From Kiritimatiellota bacterium B12222 (lineage in GTDB: Bacteria; Verrucomicrobiota; Kiritimatiellia; SS1-B-03-39; UBA6053), in the NCBI GenBank assembly GCA_029719485.1, contig CP120722.1, positions 310,001 to 374,000 of the forward strand: 64,000 nucleotides of DNA. Direction: 5' to 3'. The notes beneath the pieces were generated by a model. The model was given only the letters and a program-made list of their open reading frames with translations. It was not told the origin of the DNA and did not search any database. Each line of letters opens with the position of its first letter. Position 1 is the first letter of the stretch. Position numbers and translations under genes: made by a program. Below, piece after piece: positions 53,683 to 63,716 of this stretch.

Positions 53683-56067
53683 ATGTTACATCGTACCCGT
53701 ATATTATTTTACGCATTAGATGTGGATCCAGAAAGAACGTCTTCCCTTGGGATCTTTCATTATACCCGTAATTTATTAAAAGCCATATCCAAACAGCCAT
53801 ATCCAGGCTTCGAAATTTACGTCCTTACCACACAAAAGGCTGCACAGGTTCTGATGCCAAAAGATCCTCCCACCTGGATTCGAGTGGTGGTTCACGGTAG
53901 AGACTATGGATCAGGAATGAAACGGTTATGGGCGGATCATATTTTAAGCATTTACTACTGTGCTCATCTTAACGTTGATGCCGTTTTTTTTCCAAAAGGT
54001 TGGATTCCACTCACTCCGATTGCAAATTGCAAAGTGATCACAACTATGCATGACCAAATGCATCAACATTACCGTACGTGCTACCCATCTTATTACTCAA
54101 AATTCCGACTTTTCTATTGGCGACTTTTATCTAATCGGAGCCTCAAACGTTCAAATTGTATTCTCACGGTCTCCGAGTTCAGTCGGACAAAACTTTTGCA
54201 CATGAGACCTCAAGCAAGCAACGCCATCCACGTGGTACATGAAGGCCCGGGAATTGAATGCACGACAAACTGTACGGAAAAGAATACATCAGACTCTTTA
54301 TTAGTGATTGGTTCACGACTGCCCCACAAACAAACCCATGATACGTTACAACGACTTGATCTCTATCTCCAAGATTCACCCAAAACCTTTTCGGTTCGGG
54401 TCATTGGCTTAAATTCTTGGCCGTCAGAATGGGGCCCCCCTCCTAAAGGTACTATCCAATTTCTTGGCAGAGTGGATGACCAACGTTTAAGTGAAGAATA
54501 TACCCGCGCATCTCTGTTAGTATTTTTAAGCGATATGGAAGGCTTTGGCATGCCTTTACTTGAAGCCCTAGGACACAATACCGCTATTTGTTATCGTGGC
54601 GGACACGCTGCTGAAGATATATTCAAAAATATCCCAGGGCGCTGGGATGGCCAAGATCAAAATAGCTTTGTTGAAGCGATGGAAGCGGCCCTAAAAATGA
54701 ATACTATAGAGATACAAGAACATTATCAACGCATTAAACAAAATGCCAATTGGACCCATTCTGCACGTCATCATATTAAATTCATGAAAGCAGAGTTATC
54801 TCTTCCTTTACTACACAATAAAATTAGAGAAACACCTCCTGCTACATTTCCAGTAAAATACAAAAGTAAGCGCCCTTTAGTAATCCTTCAACTTTTTAAC
54901 CATTATTTAAAGCCTGGAGGTGAAGCTACCTCGGTTGATAGAATTGCATCCCATCTCCAGTCAGCTGGTCATCAGGTTGTTCGATATCATCGGTTCTCTG
55001 CGGAATGGGCCGACCTAGGTGCGCCATTCATGCCCGTTCAAGCCTTCAGAATGTTTCGGAACTCTGAAGTTCTTAATGAAATCCGAGAAGTACATGACAA
55101 AATAAAACCGGATATTTGGGTGTTGCATAATATCCAACCTATTATTTCTCTGTCTATTTATAAACTAGCTCGAGAGCTAGATGTCCCTATTGTTCAATGG
55201 CTGCATAATTACAGACCTATTAGTCCTAGTGGCACTTTATATGCTAATAATAGATTATTAAAACCATCTGATCCACTCCTGACAATCAAAGAAATTCTAG
55301 CTGGAAGCTGGCGAAATAGCCGAATACAAACTGCAGCCAATGCGATTGGATTGAAGTGGTGTTTCACGCGAGGACACTTTACCTCCGTAAAAGCGTGGGT
55401 GCCCGTAAGTAAGCGTATGCGTGATATATTTCTTGAAAGCAAAAAACTCCCAAGCAATCGAATCCACACCATCCGCCACGCCTGGGATATGCACTCTAAT
55501 ATTCCCGATCCATTGGAAGGACAATATTTCCTCTTTATTGGTAGAACGTTAACCTCAAAAGGAATAGGGTTTTTAATCGATTTATTTGCTCTAAACGAAC
55601 TCCAGGATTGTAAGTTAATCATCGCAGGAGACGGAGAAGATAGAGCTCATTGGGAAGCACGATCTACTGAAAATATTACCTGGGTAGGATGGGTAGAACA
55701 AAAACAAAAATCTAAGCTTCTCTCCGAATGCATCGCCGTTTTATTTCCCTCCTTATGGGATGAACCCCTCAGCACGATTGCATACGAAGCCTATGAACAC
55801 TCGAAACCACTTATATGTAGTAACTCTGGGGGGATGCCAGAAGTAATTGTCGATAAAAAAACCGGTTTCCTTCTTGCACCAGAAGAGTCAAAAGAGTGGA
55901 TTGTAGCCATTTGTAGACTCTATCAAAATAAAGAAGAAGCCGCCCAAATGGGGAGAGAAGGGCATGCCTGGTTAAATAGTCATGTTACACTCGATCTTTG
56001 GAATGAAAGGTTTGATGAGGTCATTTCTACATTTTATCCGAGTACAAATACAGAGAACGATTCCTGA
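53683..56067 (+). CDS. Two-domain glycosyltransferase (GT4-GT4 fusion)
   Basis: 794 residues with two complete GT-B glycosyltransferases in tandem. The first (about 5-370) has LVIGSRLPHKQTHDTL, VDDQRLSEEYTRASLLVFLS and GFGMPLLEALGHN. The second (about 395-780) has LVILQLFNHYLKPGGEATSV at its start, YFLFIGRTLTSKGIGFLIDL, and FPSLWDEPLSTIAYEAYEHS. One chain may add two successive sugars. The ATG at 53683 follows a GTG at 53680, either possible. Its TGA shares one base with the next ATG. Confidence 0.88.
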   Translation: MLHRTRILFYALDVDPERTSSLGIFHYTRNLLKAISKQPYPGFEIYVLTTQKAAQVLMPKDPPTWIRVVVHGRDYGSGMKRLWADHILSIYYCAHLNVDAVFFPKGWIPLTPIANCKVITTMHDQMHQHYRTCYPSYYSKFRLFYWRLLSNRSLKRSNCILTVSEFSRTKLLHMRPQASNAIHVVHEGPGIECTTNCTEKNTSDSLLVIGSRLPHKQTHDTLQRLDLYLQDSPKTFSVRVIGLNSWPSEWGPPPKGTIQFLGRVDDQRLSEEYTRASLLVFLSDMEGFGMPLLEALGHNTAICYRGGHAAEDIFKNIPGRWDGQDQNSFVEAMEAALKMNTIEIQEHYQRIKQNANWTHSARHHIKFMKAELSLPLLHNKIRETPPATFPVKYKSKRPLVILQLFNHYLKPGGEATSVDRIASHLQSAGHQVVRYHRFSAEWADLGAPFMPVQAFRMFRNSEVLNEIREVHDKIKPDIWVLHNIQPIISLSIYKLARELDVPIVQWLHNYRPISPSGTLYANNRLLKPSDPLLTIKEILAGSWRNSRIQTAANAIGLKWCFTRGHFTSVKAWVPVSKRMRDIFLESKKLPSNRIHTIRHAWDMHSNIPDPLEGQYFLFIGRTLTSKGIGFLIDLFALNELQDCKLIIAGDGEDRAHWEARSTENITWVGWVEQKQKSKLLSECIAVLFPSLWDEPLSTIAYEAYEHSKPLICSNSGGMPEVIVDKKTGFLLAPEESKEWIVAICRLYQNKEEAAQMGREGHAWLNSHVTLDLWNERFDEVISTFYPSTNTENDS

Positions 56068-57239
56068 TGACATCAAAGCCAAAAACACATTCGCTATCTT
56101 TAGTTTTTCCTCGAACAACCGTTCACGGTGGTGCTTTAGGCGTAATGGCATGGGCTATACATGCATTACAAAGTCAATATACTCTACACGTCTATACCTT
56201 AGATGAGTGTGACCCAGACTCATGGAACGCATCTTTTGGGACAGAAATCGATCGTACAATCATCCAATGGAATTCTTATTCGTCCGATCACCCCAAAATA
56301 GCGTTTTGGCTTAATAAACGAAAAATGTTCACACTTGATCAATACGTACTTATGAAATGGGTAGACTCAAAAATCGCATCTAATTCACTACCCTTCTCCC
56401 TTCACAATGAAATGAGCTTCTCCACTAAGGGTTTACAATACATACATTTTCCAATGCTCATGACCGGCCGTAAAGACCTTTCTCGTAGAATGGGTCAATC
56501 AGGTTCCATTCAAAAAGAAATGTATGGTTGGGCATGCAAAATGATTTTTAACAAAAAAAAATCGGATTTTACAAAAAACATTTCGCTTTGCAACAGTCGT
56601 TATATCGAAAAAGTGTTTCAAGAATACTACGGACATCATATCTCAACAAACTGTTTGTATCCACCGATCACGTCTTCACCACGTTTATACAATCTTCCAT
56701 GGGGACAGCGAGAGAACGGAGTAATCATGATTGGACGAACCGTTCCTGACAAACGATTTGAAGATGGATTAGAAATCTTAAAACAGTGCAGACAACTGGG
56801 ATCTAAACTTTCGCTTCACATCGTTTCATCAGACGGGAATCCTGAATATACCAAATGGATTACGGAACAAACAGAAAACCTTTCTTGGGTTACGTGGCAT
56901 CGGAAAGTAGACAGAACAGGATTACAAAAACTATGTGGAAGAGTGAAGTATGGACTTCACTGTAATCACGGTGAACATTTTGGCATGAGTACTGCAGAAA
57001 TGATGACCTCTCAATGCTTAGTTTTTGGTCATGATTCTGGTGGAACAAAAGAAATCCTTCTCTGTCCTGAACAACGATACGATACCATTAGTAAAGCTGT
57101 AGAAAATATTCTGAAGTTAACAAAATCGCCTGAACTCCAAAAATTCATCCTTGAGAAATCTTATGCTCATGCAGCATCATTTAGCTCAGCTCAGTTTTGC
57201 AAAACAATACAAGAAATCGTTTCGGATACAATGGGTTAA
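56067..57239 (+). CDS. Glycosyltransferase, GT-B fold
   Basis: 390 residues. N-terminal VFPRTTVHGGALGVMAWAIH and C-terminal GVIMIGRTVPDKRFEDGLEI, KYGLHCNHGEHFGMSTAEMM and VFGHDSGGTKEILL show the nucleotide-sugar binding half. It is translationally coupled to the fused glycosyltransferase and so probably acts next in the same pathway. Sugar unknown. Confidence 0.88.
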   Translation: MTSKPKTHSLSLVFPRTTVHGGALGVMAWAIHALQSQYTLHVYTLDECDPDSWNASFGTEIDRTIIQWNSYSSDHPKIAFWLNKRKMFTLDQYVLMKWVDSKIASNSLPFSLHNEMSFSTKGLQYIHFPMLMTGRKDLSRRMGQSGSIQKEMYGWACKMIFNKKKSDFTKNISLCNSRYIEKVFQEYYGHHISTNCLYPPITSSPRLYNLPWGQRENGVIMIGRTVPDKRFEDGLEILKQCRQLGSKLSLHIVSSDGNPEYTKWITEQTENLSWVTWHRKVDRTGLQKLCGRVKYGLHCNHGEHFGMSTAEMMTSQCLVFGHDSGGTKEILLCPEQRYDTISKAVENILKLTKSPELQKFILEKSYAHAASFSSAQFCKTIQEIVSDTMG

Positions 57240-57241
57240 CT

Positions 57242-58300
57242 TTACACTAAATCACTTTCATTTTTTGGAAAACACTCATGCCCGCGTATAAAACAATTTT
57301 CAATTTTGTTTTTATCGAAATTTAGATATCCACCAAATACATCATTATCTCCCCCTTTATATAATCCGGATTTGGGATAAAAAGTCATCTCCCCAAAAAA
57401 GACCTGACTTTCAATATTGTACAGATCAACACGAACATACTTTATGTCTTTTGATATTTTTTCGGCGATTAGCACTAGTTCATTCCAATTTTTTGGCTTA
57501 TTTAATTTCACCTCTGAACAAGAAAAATCAGTATCTAAGTTTAACGGGATTTCTTTAAATTTACGGTCAAAATTCTTTTCTTTTTGGTTTTCCCCGCGAT
57601 CAAATAGATATTGCAACCACATGACTCTTCCGTTTACGCAATGAAATTTAAAATCTGGCGGAGCCTTCTCACTCATCGGATCTAATAACTCTTCTACAAA
57701 AACTTTTCTATCGATAAACTTATAGGGCCATTCCCCCCTCAGCCACCCGTAATTAAAAGCCAAAGAATTTTCCACCTCTTTCCCCAATTTGGCCCAATCA
57801 ACTTTCATTTTATCTCTGATAATGAATACAGTTCCCGAGTCGTGGTTAGTTTTTAATACGAATTTTTGTGGAAGCGAGTTTATGTCTAGTTCTGCAAAAG
57901 ATTTTGCTGTCTGGTATACTTTGGCAAAGTTGACATTCGTACATTTTTTCTCAACATAACTTCTCACCAATAATTTATCACAACAGATAATTCTGTCGGG
58001 CTTCTGATCGAACAGTTTAAGCCACTGAATTTTATCGTTATATAGTTCTGGGGATTTTACATCCGCAAATCTGCCAAAATTCAATAAAAACCTAGATTGA
58101 ATAATATTATAAAGTTCGAAGTGACCACGTGTCAAAGCTGAATTGCCCTTCTTATCTATCCACCATTTAGGATAGATTATCGTAAACTTTAAGGCAAAAA
58201 TAATCGCAGACCCCACTATCCTTTTTACTGATGTACGACATTTTATTAAAGATACATTTATATTGGTTTTCAAAGTACAGACCCTTTCAGGAAAAAGCAT
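57242..58300 (-). CDS. TupA-like ATP-grasp protein
   Basis: 352 residues. It resembles the TupA-like ATP-grasp family of capsule and teichuronopeptide loci: ELYNDKIQWLKLFDQKPDRI, QKFVLKTNHDSGTVFIIRD (ATP-binding lysine), and a later VRVDLYNIESQVFFGEMTFY with the metal-binding acidic residues. It probably joins an amino acid or peptide to an acidic glycan. The gene is visibly the most AT-rich of the window and converges on the glycosyltransferase gene with a two-base gap. No ribosome binding site is clear, so the start is uncertain. Confidence 0.85.
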   Translation of the reverse strand: MLFPERVCTLKTNINVSLIKCRTSVKRIVGSAIIFALKFTIIYPKWWIDKKGNSALTRGHFELYNIIQSRFLLNFGRFADVKSPELYNDKIQWLKLFDQKPDRIICCDKLLVRSYVEKKCTNVNFAKVYQTAKSFAELDINSLPQKFVLKTNHDSGTVFIIRDKMKVDWAKLGKEVENSLAFNYGWLRGEWPYKFIDRKVFVEELLDPMSEKAPPDFKFHCVNGRVMWLQYLFDRGENQKEKNFDRKFKEIPLNLDTDFSCSEVKLNKPKNWNELVLIAEKISKDIKYVRVDLYNIESQVFFGEMTFYPKSGLYKGGDNDVFGGYLNFDKNKIENCFIRGHECFPKNESDLV

Positions 58301-58330
58301 ATTAACACGATCTTTATTTTTTTCACAACA

Positions 58331-59137
58331 TTACCCATATCGCTTCTTTTGGGCTGGTTCACAGGAAAACCCTTTTTCAGGTCGCAAAAACCCAAGTTTT
58401 TGCAAAAACAACATAGAAAGATACCACGGATTTAATAAAACGTATCTTTTCCAGAGCCTACTGGGTTCCTTTGAAAGTCGAAATAACCACTCTAATCCTG
58501 CATTCTGCATCCATTCGGGTGCTTGCTTTAATGTGCCAGCATGAAAATCGAAAGCTGCCCCCACGGCCAATATAGGCATTGCAAGTGCTTCACGGTTTTC
58601 AAAAGCCCATACTTCCTGCCGAGGACATCCCAAACCAACGAAGACGATCTTAGCTCCGCTTTGCCTTATTCGTATATTCATTTCAGATACTTCTTCTTCA
58701 AGAAGACATCTAAATTTTGATGGTTCTGAACCACAAATTATCAAATTTGGATATTTTTTGATCAAGTTTTCTTTAAATCCTGACAAAACGTTTTCTTCAC
58801 TTCCATAAAGGTAGACAGGCAGTTGATTTTCAGCTGCAGCTTCACAAACTTTCAACGTAAGATTTGGACCATAAACACGATCTGGTAATCGAATGCCATG
58901 AATCCATTTCAATGCCCAACGAACCGGCTGGCCATCTGGTACCACCAGATCTAAATGGTTTAAACGATATGCATGCTCATCATCTTGAACTCCCGTCATC
59001 ACCCCATGCACTGCCAATGCTGAAGTGGAACAGGCTTCCCCCGCTTTGGCTGCTCCAATTATTTTATCTACTGCAAATTCATAATCTACCGCATCTACGT
59101 GGATGCCCAGTACTGAATGGCTACCATGGTTAATCAT
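58331..59137 (-). CDS. WecG/TagA/CpsF-family glycosyltransferase
   Basis: 268 residues. The GT26 signature is present: [67 protein letters not shown] and [19 protein letters not shown]. It adds the second sugar, such as a ManNAc-type residue, to a lipid-linked precursor. It lies downstream of the epimerase gene with an 11-base gap, probably the same operon. Confidence 0.95.
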   Translation of the reverse strand: MINHGSHSVLGIHVDAVDYEFAVDKIIGAAKAGEACSTSALAVHGVMTGVQDDEHAYRLNHLDLVVPDGQPVRWALKWIHGIRLPDRVYGPNLTLKVCEAAAENQLPVYLYGSEENVLSGFKENLIKKYPNLIICGSEPSKFRCLLEEEVSEMNIRIRQSGAKIVFVGLGCPRQEVWAFENREALAMPILAVGAAFDFHAGTLKQAPEWMQNAGLEWLFRLSKEPSRLWKRYVLLNPWYLSMLFLQKLGFLRPEKGFSCEPAQKKRYG

Positions 59138-59148
59138 ATTTCATCCTC

Positions 59149-60213
59149 TTACACCCATCTTTCAGTATTCAATTCGTAGATTTCTTGGAGGATCCCATTT
59201 ACATCATATTTTAACTTCCAATCAGGATAATGAGACTGAAAGCGAGATAAATCACTGATATACCAAATGTGATCTCCGACTCTATTTTCTGATTGATAGC
59301 TGGTTTGCATTTTACGTCCGGTTAAATTTTCCGTAATTTGAATAGCTTCCAGCATAGAACAATTGCTCTCAAGTCCCCCTCCAATATTATACACTTCTGC
59401 AGAACGTGGATTTTCAAAGAAGGCTGCAAAAGCCGCTATAAGATCAGCGCTATGGATATTATCTCGTACCTGCTTCCCCTTATATCCAAAAATAGTATAG
59501 GGCTGATCGCTCATCGCACATTTAACCAAGTAGGCGAGAAACCCATGTAACTGCGTTCCTGAATGGTTAGGCCCAGTCAGACACCCCCCACGAAAACAAA
59601 CCGTTTTTAATCCAAAGTATTTCCCATATTCTTGAACCATGAGATCTGCAGAGACTTTAGATACCCCGAATAAACTATGCACACAGTGATCAATGGACAT
59701 ATTTTCTGCAATTCCCTTTGCATATTCATGATCCGAATCAATTTCCCAACGCGTTTGCGTTTCGTGCAAAGGCAATTTGTTTGGATTGTCTCCGTACACT
59801 TTATTAGTGGATGTAAAAATAAACGGACTTTCTGGACAATGGTTTCGAGTACTTTCAAGTAAATTTAACGTTCCTAAGGCATTCACAGAGAAATCCATAT
59901 GCGGATCCTTTGCAGCCCAATCATGAGATGGCTGAGCCGCAGTATGAATCACCAATTTTATTTCATTCTTATAGCTACGAAACAGCTTTTCAATACGTTC
60001 TCGATCTCGTATGTCGATTTCCTGATGAAAATAAGAAGCTCCTAATTCTTTTTTGAGCTGCTGAAGATTCCATGCCGTAGAGGCGTCGTCACCAAAAAAG
60101 GTTTTACGCATATTATTATCAATGCCCACAACCGTTAAACCTTTGCTTACAAAATACCGTGTGGCCTCCGAGCCAATTAACCCCGCAGAACCTGTAATAA
60201 TCACTACACTCAT
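59149..60213 (-). CDS. NAD-dependent sugar epimerase, CDP-paratose 2-epimerase-like
   Basis: 354 residues, extended short-chain dehydrogenase. NAD motif [54 protein letters not shown], all as in CDP-tyvelose/paratose epimerase relatives. The YxxxK position reads LFGVSK, Phe replacing the catalytic Tyr; I recall this as frequent in this subgroup, but it needs checking. The ATG at 60213 has AGGA eight bases upstream, against an in-frame start at 60249. It probably provides the nucleotide sugar for the adjacent glycosyltransferases. Confidence 0.88.
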   Translation of the reverse strand: MSVVIITGSAGLIGSEATRYFVSKGLTVVGIDNNMRKTFFGDDASTAWNLQQLKKELGASYFHQEIDIRDRERIEKLFRSYKNEIKLVIHTAAQPSHDWAAKDPHMDFSVNALGTLNLLESTRNHCPESPFIFTSTNKVYGDNPNKLPLHETQTRWEIDSDHEYAKGIAENMSIDHCVHSLFGVSKVSADLMVQEYGKYFGLKTVCFRGGCLTGPNHSGTQLHGFLAYLVKCAMSDQPYTIFGYKGKQVRDNIHSADLIAAFAAFFENPRSAEVYNIGGGLESNCSMLEAIQITENLTGRKMQTSYQSENRVGDHIWYISDLSRFQSHYPDWKLKYDVNGILQEIYELNTERWV

Positions 60214-60363
60214 AAATATAATCCTAGATAAAGACGACACATACTGCACAAACTCCTAATCATCAGAAATGTATAGCGCAAGAGCCTACATAAATTTAGT
60301 TCATGTTACTAAAGTACACAGCTTACTCTTAAACTCAAAAAACGATCTCATGCTAAATGATAA

Positions 60364-60483
60364 CTAGAACTTCATGTCGTTTTGAGTGCCTTTTTCTTTA
60401 CCCGCATCCGGTTCCGTCTGCCCTTTGACATGCTGATGATCTTGTCCAATAGCGTATTTGTGGGCCAGTTTCTGAAAAAGCAT
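60364..60483 (-). CDS. 39-residue small protein candidate
   Basis: A 40-codon frame beginning MLFQKLAHKYAIGQDHQHVK, then a Gly/Glu/Lys/Asp-rich tail, ending NDMKF. It has AAGGTGG seven bases before the ATG, a good ribosome binding site. No family is recognised, and coding is supported only by this site, ordinary composition, and its place in an otherwise empty region. It is soluble and hydrophilic. Confidence 0.5.
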   Translation of the reverse strand: MLFQKLAHKYAIGQDHQHVKGQTEPDAGKEKGTQNDMKF

Positions 60484-60504
60484 AATTTTTCCACCTTAAA
60501 CCCT

Positions 60505-60532
60505 TTGACAAAACCCGAAAGCTCCCTATAAA
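60505..60532 (+). promoter_or_regulatory. Promoter of tRNA-Lys
   Basis: TTGACA at 60505 and TATAAA at 60527, with a 16-base spacer, about 70 bases upstream of the mature tRNA 5' end. A small leader hairpin (ACAGTC-acttt-GACTGT) lies between. Confidence 0.75.
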
Positions 60533-60603
60533 GGCGCTTCCGTTTTTAGGAACAGTCACTTTGACTGTTTTAAACGGCAGGAATTTCTTCCACCTTTTCA
60601 GGT

Positions 60604-60679
60604 GGGCCGATAGCTCAGTTGGTAGAGCAGGGGCCTTTTAAGCCCTTTGTCCTGGGTTCGAGTCCCAGTCGGCCCACCA
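60604..60679 (+). tRNA. tRNA-Lys (anticodon TTT)
   Basis: 76 nt with encoded CCA. Acceptor GGGCCGA/TCGGCCC, D arm GCTC...GAGC, anticodon loop CTTTTAA with TTT at 60637-60639, T arm CTGGG-TTCGAGT-CCCAG. Seven T follow shortly after (60681-60687), perhaps ending the transcript. Confidence 0.96.
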
Positions 60680-60957
60680 TTTTTTTGACCCGCCTTTATA
60701 CAGATGTATTGTTTTACTGACAAAAAGCGGAGAAGGAATAGGAAAAAGTCCTCTTGGTTATTCTCTATATTTGTAGTGACCACATTTTCAAAGATGCCCT
60801 CCCTGCCCCATAACCACTGAGCCCTGACAACGAACCTTTGCCCCTAACCTAAGTCTTTACTCCGGAAACCTAAACAGCAGAGCACCCCCGCGCGACCGAG
60901 GATTCCCTCTTTTAAATGCGCTTTCGTTCCGTGCTTTCCTATGCTAGCGGATGACCC

Positions 60958-61944
60958 ATGTCCGTAGCCAAAAAGAAAAATTCACGTCCCTGGTATCGCG
61001 CTTGGCCCGAAACCGCCGCTTTATTGTTCGGTATCAGTTGGATTCCCCTCTTACCTCGCCCCGCCGTTATGGCGCTTTCACGGGGAATCGGCTCCTTGGG
61101 TTTCCGTTTTGCAAATGAATTAAAACGGGTTGGATTCGCCAATCTGGATATCGTGTACGGGGACGAACTGTCTCAAACTGAAAAAGAAATTTTGCTAAAA
61201 AAATGTTACCAGCACTTTGCTTTGTTGGTGTTGGATATCATTTGGTTTGCCTTTTTCCCAAAACGCCGCCTGGAAAAATGGTTTATCTGGGACCCTTCTA
61301 CTGACATCATGTTCAAAGATGAGGCCCAGCTAGAACTCACCGCGCATTATGGCAACTGGGAAACCGTAGGTCAATGTTTTGCCCTACAAGGCGCTCCCAT
61401 CTTTTCTGTCGCCGCCCCGCTTAAAAACGCCTCTGCAGATAAAATCTTCATTTGGTTACGACAACGCACAGGCCAAGTCATCATCCCTCAACAGGGCGCC
61501 GCCCGTAAATTGATGCAAGGGCTACGTAAAAAACATAAATTAGCCGTACTGCTCGACCAAAATACCCGCCCACGAGACGGAGGCATTTTTGTGGATGTCT
61601 TTGGACTCCAAGCCCCCGTCAGTTCTGCCCCTGCAGCCTTGGCCGTAAAAACCAACGCCACTGTAATTACTGTTTTTGCCGTTCCAGACGAAAAAGGCAA
61701 TTACATGGTGACCGTCCACGACTCGCTCTATCCCAACCACGAAGCAGAAGATCCTGTCGCCGAACTCACCCAACGCATGACCGATAGTGTCGCCAAGGTC
61801 ATCCACGAAACCCCACAATATTGGTGTTGGATGTACAAACGCTGGCGCTTTATTCCCGAAGGCGCCGACGCAAATCTCTACCCTTGGTACGCTCGGAAAG
61901 TGGAACCCGGCGATTTTAAGTATGAAACCTCTCCCAACAAGTAA
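60958..61944 (+). CDS. LpxL/HtrB-like lipid A acyltransferase
   Basis: 328 residues, lysophospholipid acyltransferase superfamily. The HX4E catalytic motif reads HYGNWE (near residue 131), with LDQNTRPRDGGIFVDVFG as the second conserved block. An N-terminal membrane helix near residues 19-36 anchors it at the cytoplasmic face. It should add a secondary acyl chain to lipid A, indicating that this bacterium makes lipopolysaccharide. The ATG lacks a good ribosome binding site. Confidence 0.92.
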   Translation: MSVAKKKNSRPWYRAWPETAALLFGISWIPLLPRPAVMALSRGIGSLGFRFANELKRVGFANLDIVYGDELSQTEKEILLKKCYQHFALLVLDIIWFAFFPKRRLEKWFIWDPSTDIMFKDEAQLELTAHYGNWETVGQCFALQGAPIFSVAAPLKNASADKIFIWLRQRTGQVIIPQQGAARKLMQGLRKKHKLAVLLDQNTRPRDGGIFVDVFGLQAPVSSAPAALAVKTNATVITVFAVPDEKGNYMVTVHDSLYPNHEAEDPVAELTQRMTDSVAKVIHETPQYWCWMYKRWRFIPEGADANLYPWYARKVEPGDFKYETSPNK

Positions 61945-62012
61945 CCCCAGCCCTTGCAGAGACGGGCAAAAATAAACTTCCCCTATGCCTTCCTCCCTGT
62001 TAGATCGATGCC

Positions 62013-63716
62013 ATGAAAAAATCTGAACTTCAACAGGGCCCCGAATACGCACTCTCTATCGAAGCAGGTGAAGGACGACATGCCAAAGACTTCGACTGGA
62101 TGTCTATCAATGTCCCCTGTCGAAGCGCCTGCCCTGCCGGCACCGATATTCCCGGATACCTCGAAGCCATTTATCAAGGTCAACCGGAAACGGCCTACCG
62201 CATCAATCTACGCGATAATATTTTTCCCGCCGTACTAGGCCGCACCTGTACCCGCCCCTGCGAACCAGCCTGCCGGCACGGTCGTGAAGGCCTTGGTGAT
62301 CCTGTAGCCATTTGTTTTGCGAAACGATCTTCCGACGATTTCCGCGAACGCAAAGAACCCGTTCTGCTTGAAAAAATCTTTCCTCCTTCAGGTAAAAAAG
62401 TCGCCATCATTGGTGGAGGAGCCTCTGGTCTGTCTCTCGCTCGCGAATGTTGTCTATGGGGACATGACGTCACCATCTACGAAAAACACAGCGAAGCGGG
62501 TGGCCTCATGATTCAAGGCATTCCTGAATTTCGTTTGCCCCGGGATATGGTTCGCAGAGAAGTAAAACAGGTCCTCGCCCTCGGAGTCACTCTCCACTGC
62601 AACCATGAAATGAATGCAGAAAAAATTACAGCATTACAATCTGACTTTGATGCGGTTGTACTCGCAGCCGGCACCCATGAACCCCAGTGGCCCAACTGTC
62701 CCGGCACGGACTTGGCCGAGGTGCACCACGGACTCGAATTCTTAAAAGCCATCAATGCCGGTGAACGGCCTGAGCTGGGAAATAAAGTGGTGGTCATCGG
62801 CGGTGGATTTACCGCTGTGGATTGCGCACGCATGGCCCGTCGCCTCGGTGCAGAAGATGTTTGCATGGCCTACCGTCGTTCCCAAAATGAAATGTATATT
62901 GGCCATCATGAATTTCATCAATTTGCCACCGAAGGGGTTCGCAGCGAATTTCTGATCGCTCCCCAAGCATTCCTCGCGAATGAACAGGGTAAATTACGGG
63001 CCGTAAAATTTATCAAAACCGAACTCAAACCTGCGGAAAACGGTCGCAAAATTCCCGTTGAAATTCCAGGCAGCGCATTTGAAGTAGAGGCCGATACCGT
63101 CTTGCTGGGCACCGGACAAAAAACAGCCAATTGGTGGCAGGATATCGACGGATTATTTGTCGCCGGCGATGCACAAAATGGTCCAGGCTCTCTCATTGAC
63201 GCCATTGGACACGGAAAAGAAATTGCCCGCCAAGTAGACCTAGCCCTCATGGGTAAAAATCGCTTTGAAGAAGTGGTTGTGGTTGAAAATGCCCTCAGCA
63301 CCGGTCGCAGCACGGACATGGACAAATTGCCCCGCTTGGAAATGCCCGAGATCTCCGCCTCTGCCCGCGGGGTTACCGACGAAGTCGAAAGCGGCCTCTC
63401 TCCCGAAGATGCCAAAACCGAAGCCTCTCGCTGCTACCTCTGCCATTACAAATTTGAAATCGATAATGAACTCTGCATTTACTGCGATCGTTGTCTTCAG
63501 GTTACCCCCGTCGATGGTTGCATCGTTAAAGTCAGTGATTTGATTTACGACGATGCCGATCGCATTAATGGATATATCGCCAGTACAAGTACCAAAAACT
63601 ACAACCGACTTCACCTCGACCAAAATGCCTGCATCCGCTGTGGGGCTTGCGTAGAAGTCTGCCCCGTTGAATGCATCAGCCTACAAAAAGTCACCCAAGA
63701 AACCCGGCCCCTGTAA
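62013..63716 (+). CDS. Glutamate-synthase small-subunit-like FAD oxidoreductase with ferredoxin domain
   Basis: 567 residues. N-terminal iron-sulfur/Fer4_20 region (VPCRSACPAGTDIPGYLEAI and GRTCTRPCEPACRHG), then two Rossmann halves for FAD (VAIIGGGASGLSLARECCLW) and NADPH (VVVIGGGFTAVDCARMARRL), then two C-terminal [4Fe-4S] motifs (CIYCDRC, CIRCGACVEVCPVEC). This is the layout of GltD-like proteins in bifurcating or ferredoxin-linked oxidoreductases; the fused ferredoxin-type tail suggests it hands electrons to another protein. No glutamate synthase large subunit is nearby. The role is undefined. Confidence 0.9.
   Translation: MKKSELQQGPEYALSIEAGEGRHAKDFDWMSINVPCRSACPAGTDIPGYLEAIYQGQPETAYRINLRDNIFPAVLGRTCTRPCEPACRHGREGLGDPVAICFAKRSSDDFRERKEPVLLEKIFPPSGKKVAIIGGGASGLSLARECCLWGHDVTIYEKHSEAGGLMIQGIPEFRLPRDMVRREVKQVLALGVTLHCNHEMNAEKITALQSDFDAVVLAAGTHEPQWPNCPGTDLAEVHHGLEFLKAINAGERPELGNKVVVIGGGFTAVDCARMARRLGAEDVCMAYRRSQNEMYIGHHEFHQFATEGVRSEFLIAPQAFLANEQGKLRAVKFIKTELKPAENGRKIPVEIPGSAFEVEADTVLLGTGQKTANWWQDIDGLFVAGDAQNGPGSLIDAIGHGKEIARQVDLALMGKNRFEEVVVVENALSTGRSTDMDKLPRLEMPEISASARGVTDEVESGLSPEDAKTEASRCYLCHYKFEIDNELCIYCDRCLQVTPVDGCIVKVSDLIYDDADRINGYIASTSTKNYNRLHLDQNACIRCGACVEVCPVECISLQKVTQETRPL

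Noticed and set aside
47929-60603. Integrative element inserted at tRNA-Lys
   Set aside because: No integrase, no attachment-site duplication of the tRNA 3' end and no mobility genes were seen, only composition change.
60598-60783. Minus-strand reading frame of 61 codons over tRNA-Lys
   Set aside because: It is the antisense of the tRNA (GPTGTRTQDKGLKRPLLYQL is a familiar artefact), with no ribosome binding site.
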